This document shows, in pieces, positions 54,077 through 64,000 of a stretch of 64,000 bases of DNA; positions within the stretch are counted from its first letter, which is position 1, and every line of letters begins with the position of its first letter. Origin of the DNA: Finegoldia magna (GTDB lineage: Bacteria > Bacillota > Clostridia > Tissierellales > Peptoniphilaceae); contig NZ_QGTH01000001.1 of the NCBI RefSeq assembly GCF_003182075.1, forward strand, positions 186,001 to 250,000. Direction: 5' to 3'. The translations under genes were made by a program, and so were the position numbers. The notes below the pieces were generated by a model. It did no database searches. It was not told the DNA's origin and saw only the letters and a program-made list of their open reading frames with translations.

Positions 54077-54763
54077 ATGAAAGTTAGTTTAAATACGAAA
54101 GTTATGAACGTTTTTTGTGGGACAAATTCAAAAATAAGATTGAACAAGTTATTCGATTATATGCTTGAATGTTCCATTAAACAGGAAGAAATTCTTAAAG
54201 AAGAGCTTAAAGATTTGAAGGGGAGTTGGATTATATATCAATGGGATGTTGATATAAATGACATGCCTGAAAGATTTGACGATTTGACAATTCAAACTTA
54301 CCACACTTATACCAGAAAATTCTACGCTTTTCGTAACTACGATGTTTTTAGAAATGGCGAACTAATTGTAAGAGCTAAAACAAAATGGCTGCTTGTCAAT
54401 CCGGAAAAGAAGCTTCCTATAAGAATAGGTGACGATCTTGGAATGATTTACGGAAGAGAAGATGGTTATGCAATAATAGAAAAAGATGTGGAGTTACTAG
54501 ATGGCGACTATGAAAAGTGTGGTGAGTATACTGTAAGAAAAACAGATATAGATTACAATTATCACGCAAACAATGCTAGATATATAGAATGGATTGAAAA
54601 TTATCTTGACTATGACACAATTAAAAAGGTGGAAGTTGTATATAAGAAAGAACTTAAACTAGATGAAACTGTTGAAATTTATAAATTGGTAGAAGATTCC
54701 ATCGTTTATTTCAAATTAATTTCTGATGGAGTTTTGAAAACAATTATAAAAATTACGAAATAA
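54077..54763 (+). CDS. Acyl-ACP thioesterase (FatA/FatB family)
   Basis: A 228-residue protein with two hot-dog domains. The first contains LTIQTYHTYTRKFYAFRNYDV and the second DIDYNYHANNARYIEWIENYL, with the Asn-His pair of the catalytic region. The family releases fatty acids from acyl carrier protein. Bacterial members occur in Firmicutes. It sits at the end of the rsmI-nurA-herA unit and has no evident functional link to it. A strong terminator follows. Confidence 0.85.
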   Translation: MKVSLNTKVMNVFCGTNSKIRLNKLFDYMLECSIKQEEILKEELKDLKGSWIIYQWDVDINDMPERFDDLTIQTYHTYTRKFYAFRNYDVFRNGELIVRAKTKWLLVNPEKKLPIRIGDDLGMIYGREDGYAIIEKDVELLDGDYEKCGEYTVRKTDIDYNYHANNARYIEWIENYLDYDTIKKVEVVYKKELKLDETVEIYKLVEDSIVYFKLISDGVLKTIIKITK

Positions 54764-54769
54764 ATTTAG

Positions 54770-54805
54770 CTCACAAAATGAATTTTTTGTTTTGTGAGTT
54801 TTTTT
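54770..54805 (+). terminator. Terminator after the thioesterase gene
   Basis: Perfect 9-bp stem CTCACAAAA/TTTTGTGAG with an 11-base loop and a seven-T tract. Confidence 0.93.
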
Positions 54806-54848
54806 ATTTTGAATTTTAGGAAATAGCTAAAATTTCGCAAAAAAATAA

Positions 54849-54877
54849 TTGACAAAATAAAACTGTTGTTATATAAT
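54849..54877 (+). promoter_or_regulatory. Promoter of rpoBC
   Basis: A fully consensus promoter: TTGACA (54849-54854), a 17-base spacer and TATAAT (54872-54877). Confidence 0.9.
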
Positions 54878-54959
54878 TCTAAGATACAGTATAAAAATGG
54901 ATAATTATGCTATAAAGTAGATTATTTAGGAGTTTAAGATAGTATAAGGGGTGAAGTAT

Positions 54960-57900
54960 ATGCATACTGAAAAGTATGGAGTAACGGACAGAGTTAGCTT
55001 TTCTAGGAACGAAAATGTTTTGGGACTTCCAAATCTTATTGGTATTCAAACTGATAGTTTTGATTGGTTTGTAAAAAAAGGAATTAAGGAAGTTTTTGAA
55101 GATATTAGTCCTATAAAAGATTATGCGGGTAGTCTTGTTTTGGAATTTGTGGATTATTATTTTGAGGAAAATCCAAAATATACAATCCAAGAGGCAAAAG
55201 ACAGAGATACTAACTATTCTTGCCCGTTAAAAGTGAAAGTAAGATTAATTAACACCGACACAGAAGAAGTAAAAGAACAAGAAGTTTTTATGGGTGATTT
55301 CCCTTTGATGACAGACAGCGGTACATTTATCATCAATGGTGCTGAAAGGGTAATTGTAAGCCAACTTGTAAGAAGTCCTGGTGTTTACTTCGCCGAAGAA
55401 ATTGATAAATCAGGTAACAGCAACTTCGCATCTACAGTTATTCCAAACAGAGGTGCTTGGCTTGAAATGGATACTGATGCAAGTGGTGTAGTGAATATTA
55501 GAATCGACAGAACTAGAAAATTACCTGTTACTACATTACTTAGAGCTTTATTATTTGACACTGATGATGAAATAATTGAAGCTATGGGAGATTCTGAAAT
55601 TTTAAGAAAAACTCTCGAAAAAGAAATTTCAAAAGACAGAGAAAGTGCTTTAATTGAAATTTATAAGAAATTAAAACCAGGAGATCCTGCATCTTTAGAA
55701 AGTGCAGAACCTTTGATTAACAACATGTTCTTTGACAGTAGAAGATACGACTTAGCAAAGGTAGGACGTTACAAATTTAATAAAAAATTATCTTTGAGAG
55801 ACAGAATTACTAATCAAAAAGCAAAAGAAGATGTTGTGGATACATCAACAGGAGAAATATTAGCTACTGCAGGAGATTTGATTACTGAAGAAATGGCAAT
55901 CGAAATCGAAAACGCAGGTATAAATGTTGTTGATGTTATCGGACACGAAGGTCAAAGTGTTCGTGTTATTGGTAACCACTTTGTTGATTTGGATAGTTTT
56001 GGTTTGGATATGGATTTATCTGATTTGAATTTGTCAGAAAAAGTTTATTATCCTATTATGGAAAAAATCTTGGAAGAAAATGATGACGAAAAATCAATCA
56101 GAAGAGCAATTGAAGAAAATGTTCATCAATTATCTCCAATTCATATAATCCATTCAGATATTTTGGCATCCATTAACTACGAATTTAATTTATTCTTTGG
56201 AATTGGTTCAACTGATGATATCGACCATTTAGGTAACAGACGTGTAAGAACTATTGGTGAATTGTTACAAAATCAATTTAGAATTGGTCTATCAAGAATG
56301 GAAAGAGTTGTAAGAGAAAGAATGAGCACACAAGACCCAGACTTGGCAACTCCACAATCATTAATCAATGTTCGTCCAGTTACTGCAGCAATCAAAGAAT
56401 TCTTTGGTTCAAGTCAGTTGTCACAATTCATGGAACAAACAAACCCATTGGCAGAACTTACTCACAAGAGAAGATTGTCAGCTTTAGGACCAGGTGGTTT
56501 GTCAAGAGACAGAGCAGGCGTTGAAGTTCGTGACGTTCACGACTCTCACTATGGTAGAATCTGTCCGATAGAAACACCAGAAGGACCAAATATCGGTCTT
56601 ATAACTTCCATGACAACTTATTCTACAACTAATGAATATGGTTTCTTAGAAACTCCATACAGACGTGTTGACAAGGAAACTGGAGAAGTTACTGAAGATA
56701 TTGTTTATTTGACTGCTGATGAAGAAGATAAATATATAATTGCACAAGCGAACGAACCATTGGATGAAAATTCTAGATTTATAAATGAAAGAGTTTCTGG
56801 TCGTGGTATCAACGGCGAAAATGATATTTATCCAAGAGAACTTATCGACTACATGGACGTTAGTCCGCAACAAATCGTATCTGTAGGTACAGCTATGATT
56901 CCTTTCTTGGAAAACGACGATGCTACTCGTGCGTTGATGGGCTCAAACATGCAAAGACAAGCAGTTCCATTGTTGGCAACTCAAGCACCAATTATCGGTA
57001 CTGGAATTGAACACAAGGCTGCTAAGGACTCTGGTGTAGTAGTTAAAGCAAAACACAAAGGTACAGTTACTAAGGTATCTTCTGATTTGATTGAAATCAC
57101 TCGTGATGAAGATAGAAAAGTTGACAAGTACACTATTCGTAAATTTAAAAAGGCAAACCAAGGTACAACTTTCAACCAAAGACCTATCGTGAATAAAGGG
57201 GACAAGGTTGATGTTGATGATATAATCGCAGACGGTCCAAGTACAAACATGGGAGAAATGGCTTTAGGTAAGAACATTCTTATTGCATTCATGACTTGGG
57301 AAGGATACAACTACGAAGATGCGATGTTATTAAACGAAAAATTAGTTGTTGATGATGTATTGACATCAGTTCATATAGAAGAACACGAATCAGAAGCTCG
57401 TGAAACAAAATTAGGCGCTGAAGAAATCACTAAAGATATTCCAAATGTCGGAGAAGATATGAGAAAGAATCTTGATGATGAAGGAATTATTAGAATTGGT
57501 GCTGAAGTTAAATCAGGAGATATTTTAGTTGGTAAAGTTACTCCAAAAGGAGAAACAGAATTATCTGCTGAAGAAAGATTATTGAGAGCTATATTTGGCG
57601 AAAAAGCTAGAGAAGTAAGAGATACTTCATTGAGAGTTCCTCATGGCGAATCTGGTGTTGTTGTTGATGTTAAAACTTATTCAAGAGCAAACGGCGATGA
57701 ATTATCACCAGGTGTAAATAAGGTAGTTAGAGTATTCGTAGCTACTAAGAGAAAAATCATGGTTGGGGATAAAATGTGTGGTCGTCACGGTAACAAGGGT
57801 GTCGTTTCTAGAATTATGCCAGAAGAAGACATGCCATATTTACCAGACGGTACACCAGTACAAGTAGTTCTTAACCCATTAGGGGTACCAAGTCGTATGA

Positions 57901-58514
57901 ACATCGGACAAGTACTTGAAGTTCACTTGGGACTTGCTGCTAGTAAATTGGGTTGGAAAGTTGCTACACCAGTATTTGATGGTGCAAGCGACCTTGAAAT
58001 AGAAGATGCTTTGGAAGAAGCAGGATATCCAAAGACAGGAAAGATTTGGTTAAGAGATGGTAGAAGTGGAGAATACTTCGACAACCCAGTAACTGTAGGA
58101 TACATGTATATGTTGAAACTACATCACATGGTTGCAGAAAAAATCCACGCTAGATCAACTGGACCATACTCTCTTGTAACTCAACAACCATTGGGTGGTA
58201 AAGCTCAATTTGGTGGTCAAAGATTTGGAGAAATGGAAGTTTGGGCATTAGAAGCATATGGTGCAGCTCATACTCTTCAAGAAATTTTAACAGTAAAATC
58301 AGATGATGTTGTAGGTCGTGTTAAAACTTACGAAGCTATTATTAAGGGCGAAAACATTCCTGAACCAGGAATTCCAGAATCATTCAAAGTTTTAATTAAA
58401 GAACTTCAATCATTATCTTTGGATGTTAAATTACTTGATGAAAATAATGAAGAAGTCGAATTGATAGAAGAAGACGATGATTCTAGCGAATTCGACAGCG
58501 ATGATAGACTATAA
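54960..58514 (+). CDS. rpoB: RNA polymerase beta subunit
   Basis: A 1184-residue core subunit. The start region [12 protein letters not shown] is the usual one. [27 protein letters not shown] is the rifampicin-binding region and carries Asp/His/Ser at the usual sensitive positions. [19 protein letters not shown] and [12 protein letters not shown] lie further on. The ATG at 54960 is used because AAGGGGTGAA at 54946-54955 precedes it; the GTG at 54951 lies inside that site. rplL is not upstream: the operon begins at its own consensus promoter. Confidence 0.98.
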   Translation: MHTEKYGVTDRVSFSRNENVLGLPNLIGIQTDSFDWFVKKGIKEVFEDISPIKDYAGSLVLEFVDYYFEENPKYTIQEAKDRDTNYSCPLKVKVRLINTDTEEVKEQEVFMGDFPLMTDSGTFIINGAERVIVSQLVRSPGVYFAEEIDKSGNSNFASTVIPNRGAWLEMDTDASGVVNIRIDRTRKLPVTTLLRALLFDTDDEIIEAMGDSEILRKTLEKEISKDRESALIEIYKKLKPGDPASLESAEPLINNMFFDSRRYDLAKVGRYKFNKKLSLRDRITNQKAKEDVVDTSTGEILATAGDLITEEMAIEIENAGINVVDVIGHEGQSVRVIGNHFVDLDSFGLDMDLSDLNLSEKVYYPIMEKILEENDDEKSIRRAIEENVHQLSPIHIIHSDILASINYEFNLFFGIGSTDDIDHLGNRRVRTIGELLQNQFRIGLSRMERVVRERMSTQDPDLATPQSLINVRPVTAAIKEFFGSSQLSQFMEQTNPLAELTHKRRLSALGPGGLSRDRAGVEVRDVHDSHYGRICPIETPEGPNIGLITSMTTYSTTNEYGFLETPYRRVDKETGEVTEDIVYLTADEEDKYIIAQANEPLDENSRFINERVSGRGINGENDIYPRELIDYMDVSPQQIVSVGTAMIPFLENDDATRALMGSNMQRQAVPLLATQAPIIGTGIEHKAAKDSGVVVKAKHKGTVTKVSSDLIEITRDEDRKVDKYTIRKFKKANQGTTFNQRPIVNKGDKVDVDDIIADGPSTNMGEMALGKNILIAFMTWEGYNYEDAMLLNEKLVVDDVLTSVHIEEHESEARETKLGAEEITKDIPNVGEDMRKNLDDEGIIRIGAEVKSGDILVGKVTPKGETELSAEERLLRAIFGEKAREVRDTSLRVPHGESGVVVDVKTYSRANGDELSPGVNKVVRVFVATKRKIMVGDKMCGRHGNKGVVSRIMPEEDMPYLPDGTPVQVVLNPLGVPSRMNIGQVLEVHLGLAASKLGWKVATPVFDGASDLEIEDALEEAGYPKTGKIWLRDGRSGEYFDNPVTVGYMYMLKLHHMVAEKIHARSTGPYSLVTQQPLGGKAQFGGQRFGEMEVWALEAYGAAHTLQEILTVKSDDVVGRVKTYEAIIKGENIPEPGIPESFKVLIKELQSLSLDVKLLDENNEEVELIEEDDDSSEFDSDDRL

Positions 58515-58530
58515 GAAAGGAGAGGGCTCC

Positions 58531-61500
58531 TTGGTACAAAAAAATACTTTTGAAGCTATGAAAATTGGTTTGGCTTCACCAGACAAAATCAGACAATGGT
58601 CTAGGGGCGAAGTCAAAAAACCAGAAACTATAAATTATAGAACGCTAAAACCTGAAAAAGAAGGTTTATTCTGTGAGAAAATATTTGGACCTCAAAAAGA
58701 TTACGAATGTAATTGTGGTAAATACAAAAGAATAAGATACAAGGGTATTGTATGCGAAAAATGTGGCGTAGAAGTTACTAAATCAAAAGTTAGACGTGAA
58801 AGAATGGGCCACATTGAACTTGCAACTCCTGTAAGTCATATATGGTATTTCAAAGGAATTCCATCACGTATGGGATTGTTATTGGATATGAGTCCTAGAG
58901 CACTTGAAAAAGTTCTTTATTTTGCATCATTTGTAGTAATAGATCCAGGTAAAACTGATTTATACGAAAAACAACTATTAACTGAACAAGAATACGAAGA
59001 ATACTGTGACAAGTACGAAGAGGATGTTGATTTCAGAGCTAAAATGGGAGCTGAAGCAATCAAAGAACTTCTTCAAAAAATAGACTTACAAGAAGAATAC
59101 AAAAATTTAACTGAAACATTCGAAGGGGCAACTGGACAAAAGAAAGTTAGAATTTTAAGAAGACTCGAAGTTGTAGAAGCATTCATTGAATCAAAAAATG
59201 ATCCTTCATGGATGATTATGGATGTAATTCCAGTAATTCCACCAGATATCAGACCAATGGTACAACTTGAAGGTGGAAGATTTGCTACAAGTGATTTGAA
59301 TGATTTGTATAGAAGAGTTATCAATAGAAACAATCGTCTACAAAGATTATTGGACATTGGATCTCCTGAAATCATTGTAAGAAACGAAAAGAGAATGCTT
59401 CAAGAAGCAGTAGATGCTCTTATCGACAATGGTAGACGTGGTAAACCTGTAACAGGACCTGGTAACAGACCATTAAAGAGTTTGTCAGATATGCTTAAAG
59501 GTAAATCTGGTCGTTTCAGACAAAACTTGTTAGGTAAGAGAGTTGACTATTCTGGTCGTTCAGTAATAGTTATCGGACCAAACTTGAAATTCTATCAATG
59601 CGGTCTTCCTAAGAAAATGGCTCTTGAATTATTCAAACCATTTGTAATTAGAGAATTAGTTAAAAGAGAAATTTCACATAACGTTAAAAATGCTAAGAAA
59701 TTAGTTGAAAGAGAAAACGACAGAGTGTGGGATGTCTTAGAAGATATTATAGTCGATCATCCAGTATTATTAAACCGTGCACCTACATTGCACAGACTTG
59801 GTATTCAAGCATTTGAACCAATATTAGTTGAAGGAAAAGCTATCAAACTTCACCCATTAGTATGTACAGCATATAATGCGGACTTTGACGGTGACCAAAT
59901 GGCAGTCCATTTACCACTTTCACCAGAAGCTCAAGCAGAAGCTAGACTTTTGATGCTAAGTACGAATAACATTCTTGCACCAAAAGATGGTAAGCCAATT
60001 ACAACTCCTTCACAAGATATGGTATTGGGTTCATTCTACATGACTACTAAAAAAGAAGGTCAAAAAGGAGAAGGCTTAATCTTCAAAGATATAGATGAAA
60101 TGATGCAAGCTTATGCAATGCATTATGTAACATTACAAACAATAGTAAATGTTAGACGAAACAGTGTGAATAACGATGGAACAAGCAAAATCGTAAAAAG
60201 CACTGTTGGTAGATTTATCTTCAACGAAGGAATCCCTCAAGACTTGGGTATGGTAAACAGAGAAGAAGATCCATATTCACTTGAAGTTGATTTGCAAGTT
60301 GACAAGAAAATGCTATCTAAAATCATCGATTTAACTTTCAGAAAATACGGAAACATCAGAACTGCTGAATTGTTAGACTACATCAAATCTATGGGATACA
60401 AGTATTCTACAATTGGTGCTTTGACAATATCAATGGGAGATATTACAATTCCTGATTCTAAAAAAGGTATCATCGAACAAGCTGAACAAAGAATTGATAT
60501 GGTTCAAGATATCTACCTTCAGGGGGATATTACAAACGAAGAAAGATACAAGAAAGTTATCGAAATTTGGGAACAATGTATTAAAGATGTAACTAGAGCG
60601 TTGATGACAAACCTTCCTGCTGACAACAACTTGAATATCATGGCCGTTTCTGGAGCCCGTGGTAGTGAAAACCAAATCAGACAATTAGGTGGTATGCGTG
60701 GTCTTATGTCCGATACTGCTGGTAACACTATCGAAATTCCTATCACATCAAACTTCCGTGAAGGTCTTTCAGTACAAGAATTCTTTATTTCAACACACGG
60801 TTCAAGAAAAGGTCTATCAGATACCGCTCTTAGAACTGCAGACTCAGGATATTTGACAAGAAGGCTTGTAGATGTATCACAAGATGTAATAATAACTGAA
60901 GATGATTGTGGTACAGATGAATATATAGTTGCAAAAGAAATCAAAGACGGTAACAGACAAGTTGAAGATTTGAAATCTAGAATTATTGGTAGATACGCAT
61001 TCGAAGATATTCTCGATTTGGATACTGGAGAAATCATAGTTCATAAAAATGATATGATCAATGAAGCTATTGCGGAAAGAATAGAATCAAAAGGTATCAA
61101 AGAAGTTAAGGTAAGAAGTGTTCTTGGATGTAAGATGAAGCACGGTGTTTGTGCTAAATGTTACGGTAGAAACTTAGCTACTGGTAAGCCTGTAAACATT
61201 GGTGAAGCAGTTGGTATAATTGCCGCACAATCAATAGGTGAACCGGGTACACAATTGACAATGAGAACTTTCCACTCAGGTGGTATCGCTGGAGTAGGAA
61301 TCACATCAGGTCTTCCTAGAGTTGAAGAATTATTTGAAGCTCGTAAACCAAAAGGACTTGCTTACATTACTGAAATAGAAGGTACTGTAAAAATCCAAGA
61401 AAACAAAAAGAGAAATGATGTTATCGTAACTGCTGAAGACGGCGAAGAAAAAGTTTATCAAATTCCATACGGCGCTCACATTAGAGTTAACGACGGAGAT

Positions 61501-62139
61501 CATGTTGAAAAGGGAGAACCATTAACAGAAGGTTCAATCAATCCACAAGATATTCTTAGAGTTAACGGGGCTGAAGGCGTTCGTGATTATATAATTAGAG
61601 AAGTTCAAAAAGTTTACAGATTACAAGGTGTAGACATTGACGATAAGCACATTGAAATAATAATCAGACAAATGATGAGCAAAATTAAAATCGAAGAAAG
61701 CGGAGATTCAGGGTTCTTATCAGGTAGTGTAGTAGATGCGAGAGATTTCAAGATGACTAATGAACAACTTGTCAAAGAAGGAAAAACTCCTGCAACAGGA
61801 ACTCATTCATTAATGGGTATCACAAAAGCATCACTTGCAACTGAAAGTTTCTTATCTGCAGCATCATTCCAAGAAACTACAAGAGTATTAACAGAAACAT
61901 CTATTAAAGGAAAAGTTGATCACTTAATAGGCTTAAAAGAAAATGTAATAATTGGTAAACTAATACCTGCCGGTACAGGAATAGCAAAATATGACAGAAT
62001 TGAAGTAGATTATGACGGTAAAGCTGAAGAAGATATGATTGAAGCTGAAAAAGCACAAGAAATAAATGATTCTGAAGTAGAGGAAGAATCTACAGTAAAA
62101 TCTGGAAATTACGAATCATTACAAGATGAAGATAAATAA
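58531..62139 (+). CDS. rpoC: RNA polymerase beta' subunit
   Basis: A 1202-residue core subunit with an N-terminal zinc ribbon ([20 protein letters not shown]). The catalytic motif is [16 protein letters not shown], the bridge/trigger region is [11 protein letters not shown], and a second zinc site is [13 protein letters not shown]. The TTG at 58531 is the start, with AAGGAGAGG at 58516-58524 well spaced. The longer frame from 58477 lies inside rpoB. It ends with an acidic tail and a strong terminator. Confidence 0.98.
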   Translation: MVQKNTFEAMKIGLASPDKIRQWSRGEVKKPETINYRTLKPEKEGLFCEKIFGPQKDYECNCGKYKRIRYKGIVCEKCGVEVTKSKVRRERMGHIELATPVSHIWYFKGIPSRMGLLLDMSPRALEKVLYFASFVVIDPGKTDLYEKQLLTEQEYEEYCDKYEEDVDFRAKMGAEAIKELLQKIDLQEEYKNLTETFEGATGQKKVRILRRLEVVEAFIESKNDPSWMIMDVIPVIPPDIRPMVQLEGGRFATSDLNDLYRRVINRNNRLQRLLDIGSPEIIVRNEKRMLQEAVDALIDNGRRGKPVTGPGNRPLKSLSDMLKGKSGRFRQNLLGKRVDYSGRSVIVIGPNLKFYQCGLPKKMALELFKPFVIRELVKREISHNVKNAKKLVERENDRVWDVLEDIIVDHPVLLNRAPTLHRLGIQAFEPILVEGKAIKLHPLVCTAYNADFDGDQMAVHLPLSPEAQAEARLLMLSTNNILAPKDGKPITTPSQDMVLGSFYMTTKKEGQKGEGLIFKDIDEMMQAYAMHYVTLQTIVNVRRNSVNNDGTSKIVKSTVGRFIFNEGIPQDLGMVNREEDPYSLEVDLQVDKKMLSKIIDLTFRKYGNIRTAELLDYIKSMGYKYSTIGALTISMGDITIPDSKKGIIEQAEQRIDMVQDIYLQGDITNEERYKKVIEIWEQCIKDVTRALMTNLPADNNLNIMAVSGARGSENQIRQLGGMRGLMSDTAGNTIEIPITSNFREGLSVQEFFISTHGSRKGLSDTALRTADSGYLTRRLVDVSQDVIITEDDCGTDEYIVAKEIKDGNRQVEDLKSRIIGRYAFEDILDLDTGEIIVHKNDMINEAIAERIESKGIKEVKVRSVLGCKMKHGVCAKCYGRNLATGKPVNIGEAVGIIAAQSIGEPGTQLTMRTFHSGGIAGVGITSGLPRVEELFEARKPKGLAYITEIEGTVKIQENKKRNDVIVTAEDGEEKVYQIPYGAHIRVNDGDHVEKGEPLTEGSINPQDILRVNGAEGVRDYIIREVQKVYRLQGVDIDDKHIEIIIRQMMSKIKIEESGDSGFLSGSVVDARDFKMTNEQLVKEGKTPATGTHSLMGITKASLATESFLSAASFQETTRVLTETSIKGKVDHLIGLKENVIIGKLIPAGTGIAKYDRIEVDYDGKAEEDMIEAEKAQEINDSEVEEESTVKSGNYESLQDEDK

Positions 62140-62151
62140 TATTTAAGAATT

Positions 62152-62180
62152 AAGGGATGTGTATTAGCATCCCTTTTTTT
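62152..62180 (+). terminator. Terminator of rpoBC
   Basis: Perfect 8-bp stem AAGGGATG/CATCCCTT, 8-base loop and T-tract. Confidence 0.94.
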
Positions 62181-62199
62181 ATAAAATTGAGGAGTTTTG

Positions 62200-63036
62200 A
62201 TGAAAAAGGATACAAACATCATAGAAATAAAAAACTTAAGTTTTCAATATGAAGGTTCATCAAAAAAAGTATTAAAAAACTTAAACATAGATATTAAAGA
62301 GGGAGAATTCATCTGCGTATTAGGCCACAACGGATCTGGGAAGTCTACATTAGCAAAACTCATTAATGCTCAATATATTCCAACAGAAGGGGATATTTTA
62401 GTTGGGAATATGAATACAAAAGATGATGATAGCTTGTGGGATATTCGTGAAATGTGTGGGATGGTATTCCAAAATCCTGACAACCAATTGGTAGCGACAA
62501 TCGTCGAAGAGGACGTGGCATTTGGGCCTGAAAATTTGGGAGTTCCAAGAGAAGAACTTCGCAAGAGAGTAGATGAATGTCTTGAACTTGTGGGAATGAG
62601 TGAGTACAAGCGACATTCACCAGCACTATTATCTGGAGGTCAAAAACAAAGAATTGCTATTGCAGGCATATTAGCAATGAATCCAAAGTGTTTGCTAATG
62701 GATGAGCCGACAGCAATGCTCGATCCACAAGGACGAAAAGACATCTTAAATACTGTTTTGAAACTAAGAGAAATGGGCAAAACTATAATCCACATTACCC
62801 ATTACATGGAAGAATGTGTAAATGCCGACAGAATAATCGTGATTAATGAGGGTGATGTAGTGCTTGAAGGAACTCCAAGGGAAGTTTTCTCAAATGTCGA
62901 ACAAATGAAAGAAATTGGTCTTGATGTTCCAGAGCCTACTGAAATCAGCTACCTTTTAAATAAATCAAATATAAATGTGAGAGCTGATGTCCTTACTGTA
63001 GACGAACTCGTTGAAGCTTTGGAGAGTGTTAGGTGA
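62200..63036 (+). CDS. ecfA1: ECF transporter ATPase EcfA1
   Basis: A 278-residue ABC ATPase. Walker A is GHNGSGKST (about 42-50), the Q-loop is MVFQNPDNQLVATIVEEDVAFGPENLG, the signature is LLSGGQKQRIAIAG and Walker B is CLLMDEPTAMLD. The Q-loop extension and C-terminal domain are those of EcfA. It energises vitamin uptake with EcfA2, EcfT and exchangeable S components such as the BioY at 34399. GAGGAG precedes the ATG at 62200. The likely promoter is not clear, so read-through from rpoC is possible. Confidence 0.95.
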   Translation: MKKDTNIIEIKNLSFQYEGSSKKVLKNLNIDIKEGEFICVLGHNGSGKSTLAKLINAQYIPTEGDILVGNMNTKDDDSLWDIREMCGMVFQNPDNQLVATIVEEDVAFGPENLGVPREELRKRVDECLELVGMSEYKRHSPALLSGGQKQRIAIAGILAMNPKCLLMDEPTAMLDPQGRKDILNTVLKLREMGKTIIHITHYMEECVNADRIIVINEGDVVLEGTPREVFSNVEQMKEIGLDVPEPTEISYLLNKSNINVRADVLTVDELVEALESVR

Positions 63037-63041
63037 TAGAT

Positions 63042-63893
63042 ATGAAAATAGAATGCAAAAATTTAGAACATATTTATAACAAATCAAATCCATTTGAAAA
63101 AGTAGCCCTCAAAGATATCAATTTAGAGATAAATCTTGGAGAATTTATTGGAATTATAGGACACACTGGAAGCGGCAAATCAACACTAGCACAACATTTG
63201 AATGGATTATTGGAACCAACAGGTGGCGATGTTTTGGTTGACGGGATATCAACAAAGACAAAAGTAAAAACAGATATAAGAAAAAATGTTGGATTAGTGT
63301 TTCAATATCCAGAGTATCAACTATTTGAAGAAACTTGCTACAAAGACATTGAATTTGGACCGAAGAATTTGGGACTTACAGATAAAGAAATCAAAGAACG
63401 TGTAGAGTGGGCTTGTGATGCTGTTGGTTTGGATGTAGAACACATGAAAGAAAAATCACCATTCGAATTATCCGGAGGACAAAAAAGAAGAGTTGCAATT
63501 GCAGGTGTTTTGGCGATGAAGCCAAAGTTTTTGGTATTAGATGAGCCAACTGCAGGTCTTGATCCATTGGGAAGAGATATGATTTTAAATCAAATAAAAC
63601 AACTTTTTGAAAGAGAAGATATGACAGTCATTTTAGTCAGCCATAGCATGGAAGATATCGCAAAACTTTGTAACAGAGTAATTGTTATCGATAAAAGTCA
63701 GATTTTTATGGACGATAAACCAGAAGTTGTGTTTAGTAAAGAAAAAGAGCTACAAGAAATTGGACTTAGTATTCCACAATCTACACAAGTTGTGAGAAGA
63801 TTGAAAGAAAGAGGAATAGATTTAAAAACGGATTGCTTAAATGTTGAGCAAGCTTATGAAAGCATCAAAAAAGCTATGGAGGCAAAATCATGA
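63042..63893 (+). CDS. ecfA2: ECF transporter ATPase EcfA2
   Basis: A 283-residue ABC ATPase paralogous to the preceding one. Walker A is GHTGSGKST, the Q-loop is LVFQYPEYQLFEETCYKDIEFGPKNLG, the signature is ELSGGQKRRVAIAG and Walker B is FLVLDEPTAGLD. The start is set at the ATG at 63042, preceded by AGGTGAT. The GTG at 63033 overlaps that site. Six bases separate it from ecfA1. Confidence 0.95.
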   Translation: MKIECKNLEHIYNKSNPFEKVALKDINLEINLGEFIGIIGHTGSGKSTLAQHLNGLLEPTGGDVLVDGISTKTKVKTDIRKNVGLVFQYPEYQLFEETCYKDIEFGPKNLGLTDKEIKERVEWACDAVGLDVEHMKEKSPFELSGGQKRRVAIAGVLAMKPKFLVLDEPTAGLDPLGRDMILNQIKQLFEREDMTVILVSHSMEDIAKLCNRVIVIDKSQIFMDDKPEVVFSKEKELQEIGLSIPQSTQVVRRLKERGIDLKTDCLNVEQAYESIKKAMEAKS

Positions 63894-64000
63894 TTAAAGA
63901 CATAACAATTGGTCAATATTTTGCATCTGATAGTATAATTCACAAGCTTGATCCAAGGGTTAAAGTCACTTTTGTGTTTTTGTATATTATTGCCATATTT
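63890..64000 (+). CDS. ecfT: ECF transporter membrane subunit EcfT (5' part only)
   Basis: The 37 visible residues, MIKDITIGQYFASDSIIHKL and onward, carry the EcfT N-terminal pattern LDPRVKVTF followed by the first hydrophobic helix. The start overlaps the ecfA2 stop (ATGA) and TGGAGG precedes it. The gene continues beyond the window. Confidence 0.9.
   Translation, partial: MIKDITIGQYFASDSIIHKLDPRVKVTFVFLYIIAIF

Noticed and set aside
58477-58530. Longer N-terminus for rpoC starting inside rpoB
   Set aside because: AAGGAGAGG is correctly spaced for the TTG at 58531, and the added residues do not resemble any RpoC start.
60519-61037. 172-residue minus-strand ORF within rpoC
   Set aside because: rpoC is continuous and conserved over this stretch. 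The opposite frame is open only because of codon usage.
1-64000. Prophage, insertion sequence, integrase or CRISPR-Cas system
   Set aside because: No transposase, integrase, phage structural or Cas motifs were found, and no regularly spaced repeats were seen anywhere in the window.

Overview
The window is a strongly AT-rich, gene-dense chromosome segment from a low-GC Gram-positive anaerobe. A V-type ATPase replaces an F-type one in the visible region. There are seleno-formate dehydrogenase, SelB and tRNA-Sec genes, a SAM-I leader ahead of metK, and a tmk-darA-holB-yaaT-trmN6-rsmI cluster as in Firmicutes. Shine-Dalgarno sites are GGAGG-type and intrinsic terminators have U-tracts. A member of the Tissierellia/Peptoniphilaceae (a Finegoldia-like anaerobic coccus) fits best, but this is inference from gene content and no database was searched. 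I see no prophage, insertion sequence, CRISPR array or rRNA operon.

Layout. 1-274: tail of an unidentified gene. 561-8959: nine-gene V-type ATPase operon (G/H-like, C, I, K, F, E, A, B, D), closed by a terminator. 9044-13722: small membrane protein, oligoendopeptidase F, glyoxalase-fold enzyme and a Nat-like ABC exporter pair. 13728-15149: SAM-I riboswitch and metK. 15169-17335: minus-strand selB and tRNA-Sec. 17536-24308: NADH-linked formate dehydrogenase operon (NuoE-like, NuoF-like, a short NuoG/FdhA-like iron-sulfur protein, a ferritin-like protein, and FdhA read through an in-frame UGA with a clear bacterial SECIS hairpin). 24317-26509: minus-strand prs and a CobD/HisC-like aminotransferase. 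26571-34351: tadA, radical SAM protein, giant acyl-CoA dehydratase activase fusion, LCP protein and type 2 IPP isomerase. 34399-35675: minus-strand TIM-barrel protein and bioY. 35708-36893: rpsF-ssb-rpsR with a probable S6:S18 leader. 36912-42250: ilvE, nucleotide-sugar dehydratase, VanY-like protein, thioredoxin and a membrane-anchored orphan flanked by direct repeats. 42424-44825: DUF6110-like protein and an atypical P1B-type ATPase. 44835-44921: very long hairpin between convergent genes. 44990-45821: tpx and bofA-like. 45853-51305: rplY, tmk, two darA-like genes, holB, yaaT, ferredoxin, trmN6 and rsmI. 51302-54763: NurA nuclease, HerA ATPase and acyl-ACP thioesterase. 54849-62180: rpoB-rpoC. 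62200-64000: ecfA1, ecfA2 and the start of ecfT.

How the genes connect. The selenocysteine machinery (selB, tRNA-Sec) lies next to, and diverges from, the operon whose last gene needs it, so one 9-kb stretch holds both a selenoenzyme and part of its decoding apparatus. The formate dehydrogenase operon looks like a soluble NAD(H)-coupled complex. The most notable points are the short FdhA-like electron-transfer protein and ferritin-like gene inside that operon, the bacterial NurA-HerA pair, the second DarA-like gene sitting where yaaR is expected, the P1B ATPase with altered CPx and HP motifs, and the 42-bp hairpin at 44835-44921.
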